From positions 4,111,430 to 4,175,429 of the forward strand of contig NZ_KN676113.1 of assembly GCF_000802185.1 (NCBI RefSeq): a stretch of 64,000 bases of DNA. The letters are read 5' to 3'. Both the position numbers and the translations under genes were made by a program. Of the stretch, positions 44,999 to 54,739 are shown in pieces. This DNA comes from Belnapia sp. F-4-1 (GTDB lineage: Bacteria; Pseudomonadota; Alphaproteobacteria; Acetobacterales; Acetobacteraceae). Each line of letters opens with the position of its first letter. The first letter of the stretch is position 1. A model generated the notes under the pieces. The model saw nothing but the letters and a program-made list of their open reading frames with translations, was not told the DNA's origin and did no database searches.

Positions 44999-46738
44999 TT
45001 AGGCCGGGGCAGCGACCAGCTGCCCGTCCCGGACCCGGAGCGCCCGCTGGTGGTACTGCGCGACGGCCGGGCGATGGGCGATGGAGACCAGCGAGGTGCC
45101 AGGCAGCCGCTCCTTCAGCAGCTCGTAGAAGCGGGATTCCGCCTCCGGGTCGAGGCTCGCCGTCGCCTCGTCGAGGAAGAGCCAGCGCGGCTTCAGCAGC
45201 AGGGCGCGGGCGAGCGCCACCCTCTGCTGCTCGCCGCCCGAGAGCAGCCTGTCCCAGGCCTCGACCTCGTCGAGCCGTCCGGTCAGGTGACCGAGGCCGG
45301 CAGCCTCCAGCGCCTCGCGCACCTCGGCATCGCCGAACTCCGCCGCATCGCGCGGATAGCAGACCGCCCGCCGCAGCGTCCCGAGCGGCAGGTAGGCCCG
45401 CTGCGGCAGGAAGAGCCGCCCCTCCGCTGGTGCATGCACCCGCCCATGGCCGAAGGGCCAGAGCCCGGCGAGCGCCCGGAACAGCGTCGACTTGCCGCTG
45501 CCCGACCGGCCGGCGATCAGCACCGCCTCGCCCGGCGCGATCCGGGCGGAGGCATTCTCGATCAGCACCCGCCCATCCGGCAGGCCGATCGTCACATCGT
45601 CCAGCACCAGCTCGTCGCCGCCATCCGGCACGGCCTCGATGCCGCTGCCGGCCGCCGCCCGCGCTGCCTCGATCGCGCCGATGAAGCCGCGGATGCGGAG
45701 CACCGTCGCCCGCCACTCCGTCAGCGACGAGTAATTATCGACGAACCAGGACAGCGCCCCCTGGACCTCGGAGAAGGCGCCCGAGGTTTGGGTCAGCCCG
45801 CCGAGCGGGATGCGCCCGGCGAAATAGGCCGGCGCCGCGACGATGAAGGGGAAGATGATCGCCACCTGCGCATAGCCGCTGGTGAAGAAGGTGAGCCGCT
45901 TGGTGGCGACCATGATCGACCACCAGTTGCCGATCACCGCGCCGAAGCGGTCGCGCAGCCCCCGCTTCTCATCCGCTTCGCCGCCGTAGAGGGCGATGCC
46001 CTCGGCATTGTCGCGCAGCCGCACCAGGGCGTAGCGGAAATCCGCCTCGACCCGCTCCTGCTGGAAGTTCAGCGCGATCAGCCGCCGCCCGACGAGATGG
46101 GCGAGGCCGGTCCCCACCACCGCATAAGCCAGCGCCACCCAAACCATGTAGCCGGGGATGGTGATGCCGAAGACGGTCGCCGGCCCCGACAGCCCCCATA
46201 GCACCAGGACGAAGCTGAACAGCGTCACCACCGACCGCATCAGCCCAAGTCCGAGGGCAAGGGTGGTGTCGACGAATTGCCGCAGATCCTCGGCGATGCG
46301 CTGGTCCGGATTGTCGGTGCCCGAGTCGGTCAGCGCCACGCGGTAATAGGCGCGGTCGGCAAGCCAGCGGTCCAGCACCTCCCGCGTCAGCCAGGAACGC
46401 CAGCGGATCTGCAGAGCCTGACGGAGATAGAGCGCATAGACCGCGATCAGGATGTAGAGGACGGCGACGAAGACGAAGCCGGGCATCGGCCCGCTCTCGG
46501 TCTGCCGCCACCAGAAGAGCAACGCCCAGAAGGCCTCGGCATTCTTCTCCTGCAGGCTGTTGAAGAATTCCCGGTTCCAGTAGCTGAGCAGCACGCTCAT
46601 CCCGACCAGGGACAGGTTCAGGACGATGACGACGCCGAGCAGCAGCCGGGCCCGCCAGCGCTCCTCGCTCCGCCAGTAAGGGCCGGCCACGGTCCAGGCA
46701 TCGGAAAGGAAATGACCGAGGCGGCGCATGGCAGGCAC
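44999..46738 (-). CDS. SbmA/BacA-like ABC transporter with C-terminal ATPase (YddA type)
   Basis: 579 residues: an N-terminal SbmA/BacA-like membrane domain (RWRSWLTREVLDRWLADRAYY, DNPDQRIAEDLRQF, five to six helices) fused to an ABC ATPase with Walker A IAGRSGSGKSTLF, signature LSGGEQQRVA and Walker B WLFLDEATAS. Such proteins move peptides, vitamins or very-long-chain lipids. ATG at 46738; a second in-frame ATG lies three codons later. The DUF1499 gene ends 27 bases upstream on the same strand. Confidence 0.85.
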   Translation of the reverse strand: MPAMRRLGHFLSDAWTVAGPYWRSEERWRARLLLGVVIVLNLSLVGMSVLLSYWNREFFNSLQEKNAEAFWALLFWWRQTESGPMPGFVFVAVLYILIAVYALYLRQALQIRWRSWLTREVLDRWLADRAYYRVALTDSGTDNPDQRIAEDLRQFVDTTLALGLGLMRSVVTLFSFVLVLWGLSGPATVFGITIPGYMVWVALAYAVVGTGLAHLVGRRLIALNFQQERVEADFRYALVRLRDNAEGIALYGGEADEKRGLRDRFGAVIGNWWSIMVATKRLTFFTSGYAQVAIIFPFIVAAPAYFAGRIPLGGLTQTSGAFSEVQGALSWFVDNYSSLTEWRATVLRIRGFIGAIEAARAAAGSGIEAVPDGGDELVLDDVTIGLPDGRVLIENASARIAPGEAVLIAGRSGSGKSTLFRALAGLWPFGHGRVHAPAEGRLFLPQRAYLPLGTLRRAVCYPRDAAEFGDAEVREALEAAGLGHLTGRLDEVEAWDRLLSGGEQQRVALARALLLKPRWLFLDEATASLDPEAESRFYELLKERLPGTSLVSIAHRPAVAQYHQRALRVRDGQLVAAPA

Positions 46739-46765
46739 TCCGGGAAAGCAGGAGAGGGAAGGGGA

Positions 46766-47215
46766 TCAGCGCCGGCGCAGCGCAGCGTCGAGGGCGGCGA
46801 GCCACTGCTCCACCCGGCGGCGGTTCACGCCGAGATCGGACCAGCCGAACAGGCTGCGCGAGTAAAGGAACAGCCCGGCCCCGGCCGGGCCTGCGACCAG
46901 CTCGGCGGCGATGATGTCCGGGTAGTTCATCAGCGCCGAGCGCTCGACCCATTGCGCCTGGCGCCGCTCGGGCCAGTCGCGGATCAGAGTCGTGCGGGGG
47001 AAGCCCCCGCCGAGACGCTGCAGCACCGGCCAGGCCGTCGCTGCATCGACCGGCAGGGGCGGCACCGTGATGTGCGCCTGCGGGTGCCCGCCCGGCGGCG
47101 CGGCGAGGCAGGTATTGGGCGAGGGCGGCAGGGCCAGCCGGGCAAAATCCACCGGCTCGGCCGGCGACAATCCGCCCGCGCCGCGGCCGAACAGCGCCCC
47201 GACCGGCGCACTCAT
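46766..47215 (-). CDS. DUF1499 family protein
   Basis: 149 residues. The DUF1499 pattern is visible: LALPPSPNTCLAAPPG (conserved N-T-C-L near 36), then an alpha/beta core with YPDIIAAELV and LFLYSRSLFGWSDLGVNRRRVEQWL. The family is uncharacterised and often membrane- or periplasm-associated; no signal peptide is seen here. Its ATG overlaps the DUF3253 gene stop by 4 bases, and it precedes the ABC gene, so these three are probably one operon. Confidence 0.8.
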   Translation of the reverse strand: MSAPVGALFGRGAGGLSPAEPVDFARLALPPSPNTCLAAPPGGHPQAHITVPPLPVDAATAWPVLQRLGGGFPRTTLIRDWPERRQAQWVERSALMNYPDIIAAELVAGPAGAGLFLYSRSLFGWSDLGVNRRRVEQWLAALDAALRRR

Positions 47216-47478
47216 GTGCCGGACCGCCGGCGAAGGCGGATGACGCCGCGGACCTCCTCGGGCGGCACCGGCTTCCCCTTGCGGAGAATCTCGACCTCTC
47301 CCTCCCGGCTGAGCGCGATCGCCGCCTGGCGGACGGGGCCCATCAGCGGGCGCCATTCCTCGTCACCGGCGAGGGCGCGCGCCACCTCGCTCGGGCAGAT
47401 GGATTTCTCGGTGCCGCGCTCGGCGGTCTGGCGGAGGATCTCGGCCGTGATGACGGCCTGGTCGGGGGTGGGGCTCAT
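47212..47478 (-). CDS. DUF3253 family small protein
   Basis: 88 residues: ILRQTAERGTEKSICPSEVARALAG and WRPLMGPVRQAAIALSREGEVEILRKGKPV, the conserved winged-helix-like body of the DUF3253 family (TEKSICPSEVAR, VRxAAIxLxxxGEVEIxRKG). Function unknown. ATG 47478 chosen for family length; the frame is open 45 codons further upstream. Likely first gene of the DUF3253-DUF1499-ABC operon. Confidence 0.8.
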   Translation of the reverse strand: MSPTPDQAVITAEILRQTAERGTEKSICPSEVARALAGDEEWRPLMGPVRQAAIALSREGEVEILRKGKPVPPEEVRGVIRLRRRSGT

Positions 47479-47543
47479 GCTGGCCGGCACCATAGGCCCC
47501 ACGCCGGCGCTGTCAGCCTGGTTTTGCGTCGCCGTTCCATCAC

Positions 47544-48503
47544 TCAACCGCACATGGCGGCGGCCAGTGCCCGCCCGCTGTCGAAGGCCGCCTCCGCCCG
47601 GCCGGCGAGGCACCAGTCACCGGCGAGGCCGAGCCGCGCCTCCGGCAGCCAGAGGCAGGGCTCGCCGAGCGGCTGTTCCACCAGGGAATAGCGCCAGCGA
47701 TGCGCCTGGAGATGGAGCGGCACGGGGGCCGGGGGCAGGGCGGCGAGCAGGGCAGGGCCGATGGAGGCCGCCTCTGCCTCGAGATGAGCGCGGGACCAGT
47801 GCGGTCCGGCGTGGATCACCCAGCATTCGGTCGCGGCGTCGCGGCCCGGCTTGCCGCTGTCCCGCGCCAGCCAGCCGATGGGCCCGGCCTCGGGGCGAAG
47901 CGTTTCCGGCCAGTCAGGCCGGGTGCCGAAGGCGGCGAGCACGGTCCAGCAGGGGGCGATGCCGACTTCCGCAATCCGCGCCCGCAGGCCCGGCGCCGGT
48001 CGCGCCACCAGCGGCGCCGCCTGGGCCGGCGGCAGGGTGATGGCGACCGCGTCGAAGGGCCCGTCCTCGCTTGGTGCCACCTCGGGCAGCGCCTTGCCCG
48101 GACGCACCAGCGCCGCTTCCAGGTGCCGCACCGTCCAGGCACCAGGCCCGCCGCCCAGGGCCACCACATGGCGGCCCGGGCGCAGGTCGAGCCCGGCCGC
48201 GAGCGCCCTCGGCAGGGCGGACATTCCCGGCACGCCGACGAAGCGCCCGGCCTCGCCCCAGCCCTGCGCCCCGGCCTCGGCCAGCAGCGCGGCGAAGCCG
48301 GGACCGCGCGCCGTCAGGTATTGCGCGCCATGGTCCCATTGCAGCCGGCGCCCGCCCGCCTCGGCCCGCCGCGTCGCCAGCCTTCCGCCGGCCGCGCGGC
48401 CCTTGTCGAAAAGGGTGACGGCGGCGCCCCGCGCGGTGAGTTCACGGGCGCAGGCGAGGCCGGCAAGGCCGGCACCGAGAATGGCGATCCGGAGCTGTGT
48501 CAT
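47544..48503 (-). CDS. Renalase-like FAD-dependent oxidoreductase
   Basis: 319 residues. FAD-binding motif ILGAGLAGLACARELTARGA at the N-terminus, then TLFDKGRAAGGRLATRR and the characteristic WDHGAQYLTAR. The C-terminal dinucleotide contact is LGLAGDWCLAGRAEAAFDSG. The family resembles bacterial renalases that re-oxidise dihydronicotinamide isomers; the true substrate is unknown. Its ATG overlaps the stop of the upstream sensor kinase by 4 bases. Confidence 0.8.
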   Translation of the reverse strand: MTQLRIAILGAGLAGLACARELTARGAAVTLFDKGRAAGGRLATRRAEAGGRRLQWDHGAQYLTARGPGFAALLAEAGAQGWGEAGRFVGVPGMSALPRALAAGLDLRPGRHVVALGGGPGAWTVRHLEAALVRPGKALPEVAPSEDGPFDAVAITLPPAQAAPLVARPAPGLRARIAEVGIAPCWTVLAAFGTRPDWPETLRPEAGPIGWLARDSGKPGRDAATECWVIHAGPHWSRAHLEAEAASIGPALLAALPPAPVPLHLQAHRWRYSLVEQPLGEPCLWLPEARLGLAGDWCLAGRAEAAFDSGRALAAAMCG

Positions 48504-50614
48504 GCACCACCTCGAATGGGCCCGTCCGCCGCATCCGCAAGAGCGGCGCGCGCCAGGGGAATCTCGATCCGGCAGGACAGGCCCGTGCGGCGCCAGGACA
48601 GCGTGACCGTTCCGCCAAGCTGGCCCCGAATCGTCGCATCGAGCAGGCGGGAGCCGAAGCCCCGCCGGCTCGGCGGACCGGCGATGAGCGGTCCGTCCGC
48701 CTCCTCCCAGTGCAGCCTCAGCGTCTCCCGCACCCGGTCCGTGCGCCAATGCAGCATGACCCGTCCCGTCGGGCAGGAGAGGGCCCCGTGCTTGGTCGAG
48801 TTGGTGGCCAGCTCATGCAGGGCCATGGCCAGTGGCTGCACCGCCTGGGGCAGGAGCCGCATCTCCGGCCCGTCGATGCCGATCCGCCGTTGATCGCCGA
48901 GGTTCGGCTGAAATACCCGCAGCTCGCCTTCCGCCAGGGCCCGGAGGCTGCCGCCGCTCCAGCAGTCGCCGACAAGCCTTGCATGGGCCCTGGCCAGTGC
49001 GGCGACGCGCGCCTCGACCGCAGCCGCATAGGCAGCGGCGTCGGCGCGCGGGGTGAGGCGGAGGGTCGCCTGCACCAGGGCCAGCGCGTTCATCGCCCGG
49101 TGCGACATTTCCCGCATGACAAGGGCCATGCGTTCGAGCGACCGGTGCCGCTCGGTGACATCCTCCACAACCAGCACTATCCGCGGCGGCGTCAGCGCCG
49201 CCGCGGTGATCGGGGCAATGCCGAGTTGCAGGGAGATCGTGCTGCCATCCGGGCGGTGGTGGCGAAGGCTGCGCGTCGCACTGCCATGCTGCCGCAGGTC
49301 CAGGCGGTAATCCCCGATTGCCTCGGCACCGAAGAGGGTGGCGATGTCCATGCCCCGGAGCAGGCCGGCCTCCGGCTGCCCGAGCAGGGTGCAGAGCCGT
49401 GCGTTGACCAGCAGCAACCTTCCGCTTTCGAGCTCGGCATGGGCGAGGCCGATGCTGGCTGCCTGGAAGCCGGCGCTCAATCCGAGCGCCTGCTGCCGTT
49501 GCGCCTCCACCGCCCTGGTGAGGCTGCGGGCGGCGCGGTCGATCTCGCTGAAGCCGGTGACGGTCGCCGCCGCCGCCGGCGGGGCTTCGCCGAGACTGCC
49601 CAGCCAGGCGATGCCGCGCACGATCCTCCTGGCCAGCAGGAGGACGAGCAGCAGCCCCGCCAGGGCGATCGAGACGCCGGCGAGGAGCGCCCAGCGCAGC
49701 GGATCGCGCAAGCTGCTGGCCAACAGCCTTTCCGGCGCGGCGATGGCGATGCGAAAGCCGGACTTCCCGCTGCGGACCAGGGCAATGGAGGACTCCACGC
49801 CGTCGATCCGGCGCGTCCGCACGACCTTGGGCTCCGACCCGCTCTCGATCGCCGCCTTGATTGCGGGAATCACGCCGGAGCCGACGAACTCCTCGTGCCG
49901 CTCGCTGCGGGCGACGACATGGCCGGTGCGGTCGATCACCGCTGCCACCCAGCCGGGGGGCAGTTCCTGCCTGCGGAGGGCAGCGGCGAGATCGGTGGCG
50001 GCCAGGGACAGGCTGAGGGCATAGCAGCGGCAGGGCTCGGCGCCGCTATCCGGCCTTTCGACCGGCACAGCGACGGCGACCTGGTACTCGCCGCCGGCCG
50101 GATCGCGGATCAGGTCGCCGATCTCGGTCCGGCCCGTGAGGAAGGCCTGCCGGGCCGCTGGCGGTGCCAGGACGTCCAGCGGCTCCGTCCCGGGCGGCGC
50201 GCCGGAGCGGAGCAGCAACCGGCCATCCGGCGTGACGAGGCTCACCATGCCCAGATTGGCCGCACGGGCGAAGGCGGCGAGCGGGGCGGCGAATCCTCCC
50301 GGCCCTCCCTTGCCGAGCGAATAGGATCCCATGGCGGCGAGGCCGTGCAGCGCCGCCTCGGCGGCATCGAAGCGGCCCTCGATGGTCTGCCCGAGGGCGC
50401 GCGCCGTCCCTATCATCTCGGCCTCGGCCCAGCCGAGCGCCCGCGTCTCCGCCCGGTGGACGATCAAGGCGGCGAGGCCGAGCAGGCCGAAGGCGACCGC
50501 GCAGTAGATCGCCATCATGCGGCGGCGCAGGCTCGAGGACCTCGGCGGCCCGATCTTCGTAATGAAGGACACTCGGTCTCCCCGCAGGACGCCGGCTCGG
50601 GTCGCGATCGCCAC
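48500..50614 (-). CDS. Membrane HWE-family histidine kinase with periplasmic Cache-like sensor
   Basis: 704 residues. TM1 about 35-53, an approximately 240-residue periplasmic region with the Cache pattern (SLVTPDGRLLLRSGAP, VAAVIDRTGHVVARSE), and TM2 about 297-316 (LLAGVSIALAGLLLVLLLA). A PAS-like region (SIGLAHAELESGRLLLVN) follows, then the HWE H-box MREMSHRAMNALALVQ and HATPase with HELATNSTKHGALS and LHWEEADGP. It senses a small external ligand and signals by phosphotransfer. No regulator is next to it. The start ATG at 50614 is tentative, since TM1 begins 34 residues in. Confidence 0.85.
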   Translation of the reverse strand: MAIATRAGVLRGDRVSFITKIGPPRSSSLRRRMMAIYCAVAFGLLGLAALIVHRAETRALGWAEAEMIGTARALGQTIEGRFDAAEAALHGLAAMGSYSLGKGGPGGFAAPLAAFARAANLGMVSLVTPDGRLLLRSGAPPGTEPLDVLAPPAARQAFLTGRTEIGDLIRDPAGGEYQVAVAVPVERPDSGAEPCRCYALSLSLAATDLAAALRRQELPPGWVAAVIDRTGHVVARSERHEEFVGSGVIPAIKAAIESGSEPKVVRTRRIDGVESSIALVRSGKSGFRIAIAAPERLLASSLRDPLRWALLAGVSIALAGLLLVLLLARRIVRGIAWLGSLGEAPPAAAATVTGFSEIDRAARSLTRAVEAQRQQALGLSAGFQAASIGLAHAELESGRLLLVNARLCTLLGQPEAGLLRGMDIATLFGAEAIGDYRLDLRQHGSATRSLRHHRPDGSTISLQLGIAPITAAALTPPRIVLVVEDVTERHRSLERMALVMREMSHRAMNALALVQATLRLTPRADAAAYAAAVEARVAALARAHARLVGDCWSGGSLRALAEGELRVFQPNLGDQRRIGIDGPEMRLLPQAVQPLAMALHELATNSTKHGALSCPTGRVMLHWRTDRVRETLRLHWEEADGPLIAGPPSRRGFGSRLLDATIRGQLGGTVTLSWRRTGLSCRIEIPLARAALADAADGPIRGGA

Positions 50615-50785
50615 GCCCGGTGAATTCCACCGCCGGGGCGGCTGTCAGGGAGCCACGGCTCCGCAACAGAAAACATTACCGAGAGGTAAAATCAACCGTT
50701 TCGTCGAAAAATATGGTTCATTCGGTGCGATCTGTTCGCAATGACGACTTTTGTCTATTTTTTGGACGTTACGGCAGGAGTGACG

Positions 50786-51526
50786 TCAGGCGAAGCGCTC
50801 TGTCACCGGACCCGGCTCCGGCACGGCGGCGATCTCGCGGATGATCTTCCGCCGCACCGCCGCCTCGAAGGCCTGGAACCCCTCGGCGACGACCAGGGAG
50901 GCGCCGGGGCCACCAATCACCTCGTCGCGGTAGTAAGTGTCGAGCGGAGGCAGGGAGGAGGCGAGGGAGAGCGGCTGCGGCGTCCGGTCCAGCACCGCGA
51001 GGCCGTTCAGCACGATGCCTTGGGCGAGCGCCTCGGCCCGCGCATCGGCGACGGGCCGGCCGGAATTGTTGACGCCGTCGCCCGAGATGTCGACGACCTT
51101 GCGGGTACCCTCGAAGCCCTGGCCGAACTGCCGCACCGCATAATCCATGGCGCCCGAGATCGAGGTATAGAGCCATGTGCGCCGCGGCGCATTGCCGATG
51201 GCATCGGCGAAGCGGTTGGCCGAGCCAGAACCGTCGAGCAGCATCCAGGGAACGACCGTGTTCTGGATGTGCCAGTCGGACCAGGTGAACATCGTCACCG
51301 CAATGGCGCCGACCGGGCCGCCCATGATGCCCTCGATCAGGCGCGGGTCGCGGAAGGCGGCCTCGTAGCCGGAGAACTGCATCTCCTGTTCTTCCGGATC
51401 GACCGAGCGGCTGACATCGACCGCGAGGATCAATTCCACATCGACCGGCGTCGCAGCCCGGGCCCGGCCGGGCCGGAGAATGGCAGGCACTGCCAGGGCT
51501 GCGCCCAGCACTTCGCGTCTTCGCAT
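50786..51526 (-). CDS. Secreted DUF1194 von Willebrand-like protein
   Basis: 246 residues. N-terminal MRRREVLGAALAVPAILRP looks like a signal with an Arg-rich start, possibly Tat, cleaved near RARAA. The body is a von Willebrand A-like fold with a complete metal-ion site start DVSRSVD (about 37-43), TMFTWSDWH, and DISGDGVNNSGRP. The DUF1194 family is of unknown role and is periplasmic. Bordered by AT-rich intergenic DNA on the left (50690-50780). Stand-alone gene. Confidence 0.83.
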   Translation of the reverse strand: MRRREVLGAALAVPAILRPGRARAATPVDVELILAVDVSRSVDPEEQEMQFSGYEAAFRDPRLIEGIMGGPVGAIAVTMFTWSDWHIQNTVVPWMLLDGSGSANRFADAIGNAPRRTWLYTSISGAMDYAVRQFGQGFEGTRKVVDISGDGVNNSGRPVADARAEALAQGIVLNGLAVLDRTPQPLSLASSLPPLDTYYRDEVIGGPGASLVVAEGFQAFEAAVRRKIIREIAAVPEPGPVTERFA

Positions 51527-51707
51527 ACGACCCCCTTCTTGCCGTGGATGAGCGCTGCGCGCACCCGATCCGCGGCGTGAACAAGCGAGGCCGTGACCGC
51601 CTTCCTTCCCGAAACAAAATCATCATAGAACGGACTTATGCTGCGCTGCAACATCGTCGCGGAGGAGAAGAAGCGCATTTGCTGAGCGGAAGCCTGAACG
51701 GGCTGGT

Positions 51708-54614
51708 TCAGACCAGCGCCATCTCCAGCACCCGAATGCCATGCAGCGCCTGCCGACCGGCGAGGTCGCCGATCTGGTGGCGGCAGGAGGTGCCGTCGGC
51801 GACGATCAGTGCCCCCTCCGGGGCCTTCCGCACCGCCGGCAACAGGGAAAGCTCCGCCATCGCCTTGGAGACGGCGAGATTGGCCGCCTCATAGCCGAAG
51901 CTCCCGGCCATCCCGCAACAGGAGGATGTGATCGGCACCACCTTCAACTCGGGGATCATGGTCAGCATGGCGATGGCGGGGGCAAAGGCGGCGAAGGCCT
52001 TCTGGTGGCAGTGCCCGTGAACATGCGCCGCCGCGGCCACCGGCTTCAGCGCGAGCTTCGGTTTCTCGCGCGCCAGGAACTCGCCGACGAGGAAGGTGCG
52101 GGCGGCCAGCGCCTCGGCCTCCGGCCCAGGGAGGAGGGACAGGAACTCGTCCCGCAGCGTCAGCGTAGAGGAGGGCTCCAGGCCAATGACGGGGGAGGCG
52201 ACGGCGGACAGCGCCGCGAGCGTCCGCCGCGCTTCCTCCCTGGCCTCATCGACCAGGCCGGCGGCGAGCAGGGTGCGGCCCTCATCGAGGGGCCGGGAGC
52301 CGCGCGCGGGCCGCGCGACCGTTGGGTGGTAGCCGGCGGCACGCAACACGCGGATGGCGGCGCGAAGGTTCTCCGGCTCGAAGTAACGGCTGAATACGTC
52401 GGGGAAGAGGATGACCTCGCCCGCGCGGCCATCGGGCGCCGGCAGTTCGGCATCATGGAAGGCGTCGCGGCGGAAGCGCGGCAGGCTGCGCCCGGCGGAG
52501 AAGCCGAGCAGCCGCTCGCCGAGGCGCGGCAGGCCGGGAATCCAGTTCCGCGCATTGGCCGCTTCGGGCAGCATGGCGGCGAAGGGCGCCCAGCGGGGCA
52601 GGGTGGCGATCAGCCGGTCGCGGGCGTTGATGCCGCGCTCGCGGGCGCGGGCGGCCATTGCCTCGATCTTCATCTTCGCCATGTCGACGCCGGTCGGGCA
52701 TTCGCGCTTGCAGCCCTTGCAGGAGACGCAGAGGGAGAGCGCATGGTGCACCTCGTCCGAGGCGAGGCCGCCGGGAAGCTGGCCAGTCAGGGCGAGGCGG
52801 AGCGTATTGGCCCGGCCGCGCGTCAGGTGCTCCTCGTCACGCGTCGCGCGATAGCTGGGGCACATGACATTGGCGTCGGATTTTCGGCAGGTGCCGTTGT
52901 TGTTGCACATCTCGACCGCGCCAAGCAGGCCCCCTTGCGGCCCGGGCCAGGCCGACCAGTCGAGCGCCGGCTGCAGGCCGGGATCGGCGGCATAGCCGGG
53001 GCCGTAGCGGAAGAGAGTGCGGTCATCCATCCGCGGCGGGCGGACGACGCGGCCGGGGTTCAGCAGGCCTGCGGGGTCGAAGGCGTCCTTCACCTCCTCC
53101 AGGGCCGAGACGATGCGCGGGCCAAACATCGGCGCGTTGAACTCCGAACGCACGATGCCGTCGCCATGCTCGCCGCTGTGCGAGCCCTTGTATTCCCGGA
53201 CGAGGGCAAAGCATTCCTCGGCGATGGCGCGCATCCGCTGCACATCCTCCGGGTCCTTCATGTTCAGCACCGGGCGGACATGCAGGCAGCCGACGCTGGC
53301 ATGGGCGTACCAGGTGCCCTTGGTGCCGTAGCGCTCGAAGACCTGGTTCAGCCGCTCCGTGTAGTCGGCGAGGTCGGGCAGGGCGACGGCGCAATCCTCG
53401 ATGAAGGAAACAGGCTTCCCGTCGCCCTTCATGCTCATCATGATGTTGAGCCCGGCTTCCCGCACCTCGGCGACGGCGGCCTGGAAGCCCGGGTCGATGC
53501 AGCGCACCACGCTGTCCGGATAGCCGAGATCGCCCATCATCTCTTCGAGCGCATCGAGACTGCGGGCGAGCGGCGCATCCTCCTGGCCGTGGAACTCGAC
53601 GATGAGCAGGCTGTCGGGCTCGCCGCGCACGATCCTGTCGATGGTCGCGCGGAAGATCGGGATGGAGCGGCCGAGATCGATCATCGTCCGGTCGACCAGT
53701 TCCACCGCCTCCGGGTCCAGCGTGACCAGGTGCTGCGAGGCGGCCATGGCGGCGCGGAAGGTCGGGAACTGGCAGATGCCGAGCGCCTTGCGCGGCTTCA
53801 CCGGCCAGAGCTTCAGGTCGAGCGCGGCGGAGAAGGCAAGCGTGCCCTCGCTGCCGACAAGGAGGCGCGCGAGGTTGCCGCGGCCCTCGGCGCGGGCGGC
53901 GGGCGTCAGGGATTCGATGTTGTAGCCCCCGACGCGGCGCAGCTGGTTGGGGAAGCGCGCGGCGATCTCCTCTGCCTCGCGGGCGCCGAGCGCGCGCAGC
54001 CGTTGGATGAGGTCGGCGATGCCAGCCGGAACGCCGGCACCGAGATTGTCCGGCAGCTCGCCGAAGCGGAAGCGGCTGCCATCGGCGAGTAGCGCGTCGA
54101 TGGCGCGGACATTGTCGGCCATCAGCCCATAGCGGATCGACTTGCTGCCGCAGCTGTTGTTGCCGGCCATTCCGCCGATGGTGCAGCGCGCCCAGGTGGA
54201 AGGATCGACGGGGAAGAACTGCTTCGTCCCAGCCAGTGCCGTGTTGAGCGCACCGAGGCTGATCCCCGGCTCCACCCTCACCGTGTCGCCCTCGACGGCG
54301 AGGACGCGGTTCAGGTACTTGCTGCAGTCGATGACGAGGGCGCGGTTCACCGTCTGGCCGCACTGGCTGGTGCCGCCGCCCCGTGGCAGGACCGGGATGC
54401 CGGCCTCGCGGCAGATCGTGAGCGCCGCCTCCACATCCGCCATGCTGCGCGGCACCAGCACGCCGACCGGCTCGATCTGGTAGATGCTCGCATCCGTCGC
54501 GTAGCGGCCGCGGTCGGCCGCGCCCCAGAGCACCTCGCCCTGGGTCTCGCGGCGCAGGCGCTCGGCGAGGCGGCTGTCGCCGATGCGGTCCATGGGGATG
54601 GTGAAGGCGTTCAT
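51708..54614 (-). CDS. Large FAD- and 4Fe-4S-containing oxidoreductase (D-2-hydroxyacid dehydrogenase type)
   Basis: 968 residues. Residues about 40-270 are an FAD-binding PCMH domain (VLVPRSMADVEAALTICREA, VLPRGGGTSQCGQTVNR, GGMAGNNSCGS). Residues about 300-540 are the FAD-oxidase C-terminal domain, ending HGDGIVRSE. A 4Fe-4S segment has SLCVSCKGCKRECPTGVDM. A C-terminal cysteine-rich redox part has HGHCHQKA and SSCCGMAGSFGYE. This is the YdiJ/D-lactate or D-2-hydroxyglutarate dehydrogenase organisation. It oxidises a D-2-hydroxyacid at the membrane or cytoplasm. Divergent from the aminotransferase gene, so the two may share regulation. Confidence 0.88.
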   Translation of the reverse strand: MNAFTIPMDRIGDSRLAERLRRETQGEVLWGAADRGRYATDASIYQIEPVGVLVPRSMADVEAALTICREAGIPVLPRGGGTSQCGQTVNRALVIDCSKYLNRVLAVEGDTVRVEPGISLGALNTALAGTKQFFPVDPSTWARCTIGGMAGNNSCGSKSIRYGLMADNVRAIDALLADGSRFRFGELPDNLGAGVPAGIADLIQRLRALGAREAEEIAARFPNQLRRVGGYNIESLTPAARAEGRGNLARLLVGSEGTLAFSAALDLKLWPVKPRKALGICQFPTFRAAMAASQHLVTLDPEAVELVDRTMIDLGRSIPIFRATIDRIVRGEPDSLLIVEFHGQEDAPLARSLDALEEMMGDLGYPDSVVRCIDPGFQAAVAEVREAGLNIMMSMKGDGKPVSFIEDCAVALPDLADYTERLNQVFERYGTKGTWYAHASVGCLHVRPVLNMKDPEDVQRMRAIAEECFALVREYKGSHSGEHGDGIVRSEFNAPMFGPRIVSALEEVKDAFDPAGLLNPGRVVRPPRMDDRTLFRYGPGYAADPGLQPALDWSAWPGPQGGLLGAVEMCNNNGTCRKSDANVMCPSYRATRDEEHLTRGRANTLRLALTGQLPGGLASDEVHHALSLCVSCKGCKRECPTGVDMAKMKIEAMAARARERGINARDRLIATLPRWAPFAAMLPEAANARNWIPGLPRLGERLLGFSAGRSLPRFRRDAFHDAELPAPDGRAGEVILFPDVFSRYFEPENLRAAIRVLRAAGYHPTVARPARGSRPLDEGRTLLAAGLVDEAREEARRTLAALSAVASPVIGLEPSSTLTLRDEFLSLLPGPEAEALAARTFLVGEFLAREKPKLALKPVAAAAHVHGHCHQKAFAAFAPAIAMLTMIPELKVVPITSSCCGMAGSFGYEAANLAVSKAMAELSLLPAVRKAPEGALIVADGTSCRHQIGDLAGRQALHGIRVLEMALV

Positions 54615-54652
54615 GCGCGGGTTCTAGTCCTGGCCGGGCTGCTTGTCTGATC

Positions 54653-54658
54653 TATAAT
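54653..54658 (+). promoter_or_regulatory. Perfect -10 hexamer in the divergent spacer
   Basis: TATAAT, 82 bases before the aminotransferase ATG and in the 125-base gap to the divergent oxidoreductase. No convincing -35 lies at 16-18 bases; the element may need an activator. Confidence 0.35.
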
Positions 54659-54739
54659 GCTCATCAATCCGACAAGCCCTTCTCATTGGCGAGGGACATG
54701 GATCGGGCGCATAGGTGCCGCAAGATCGGAGACCGACAG

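Noticed and set aside
51741-54092. 783-codon plus-strand frame antisense to the FAD/Fe-S oxidoreductase
   Set aside because: Same reason: no domains, biased composition, and the minus strand carries a complete recognisable enzyme.
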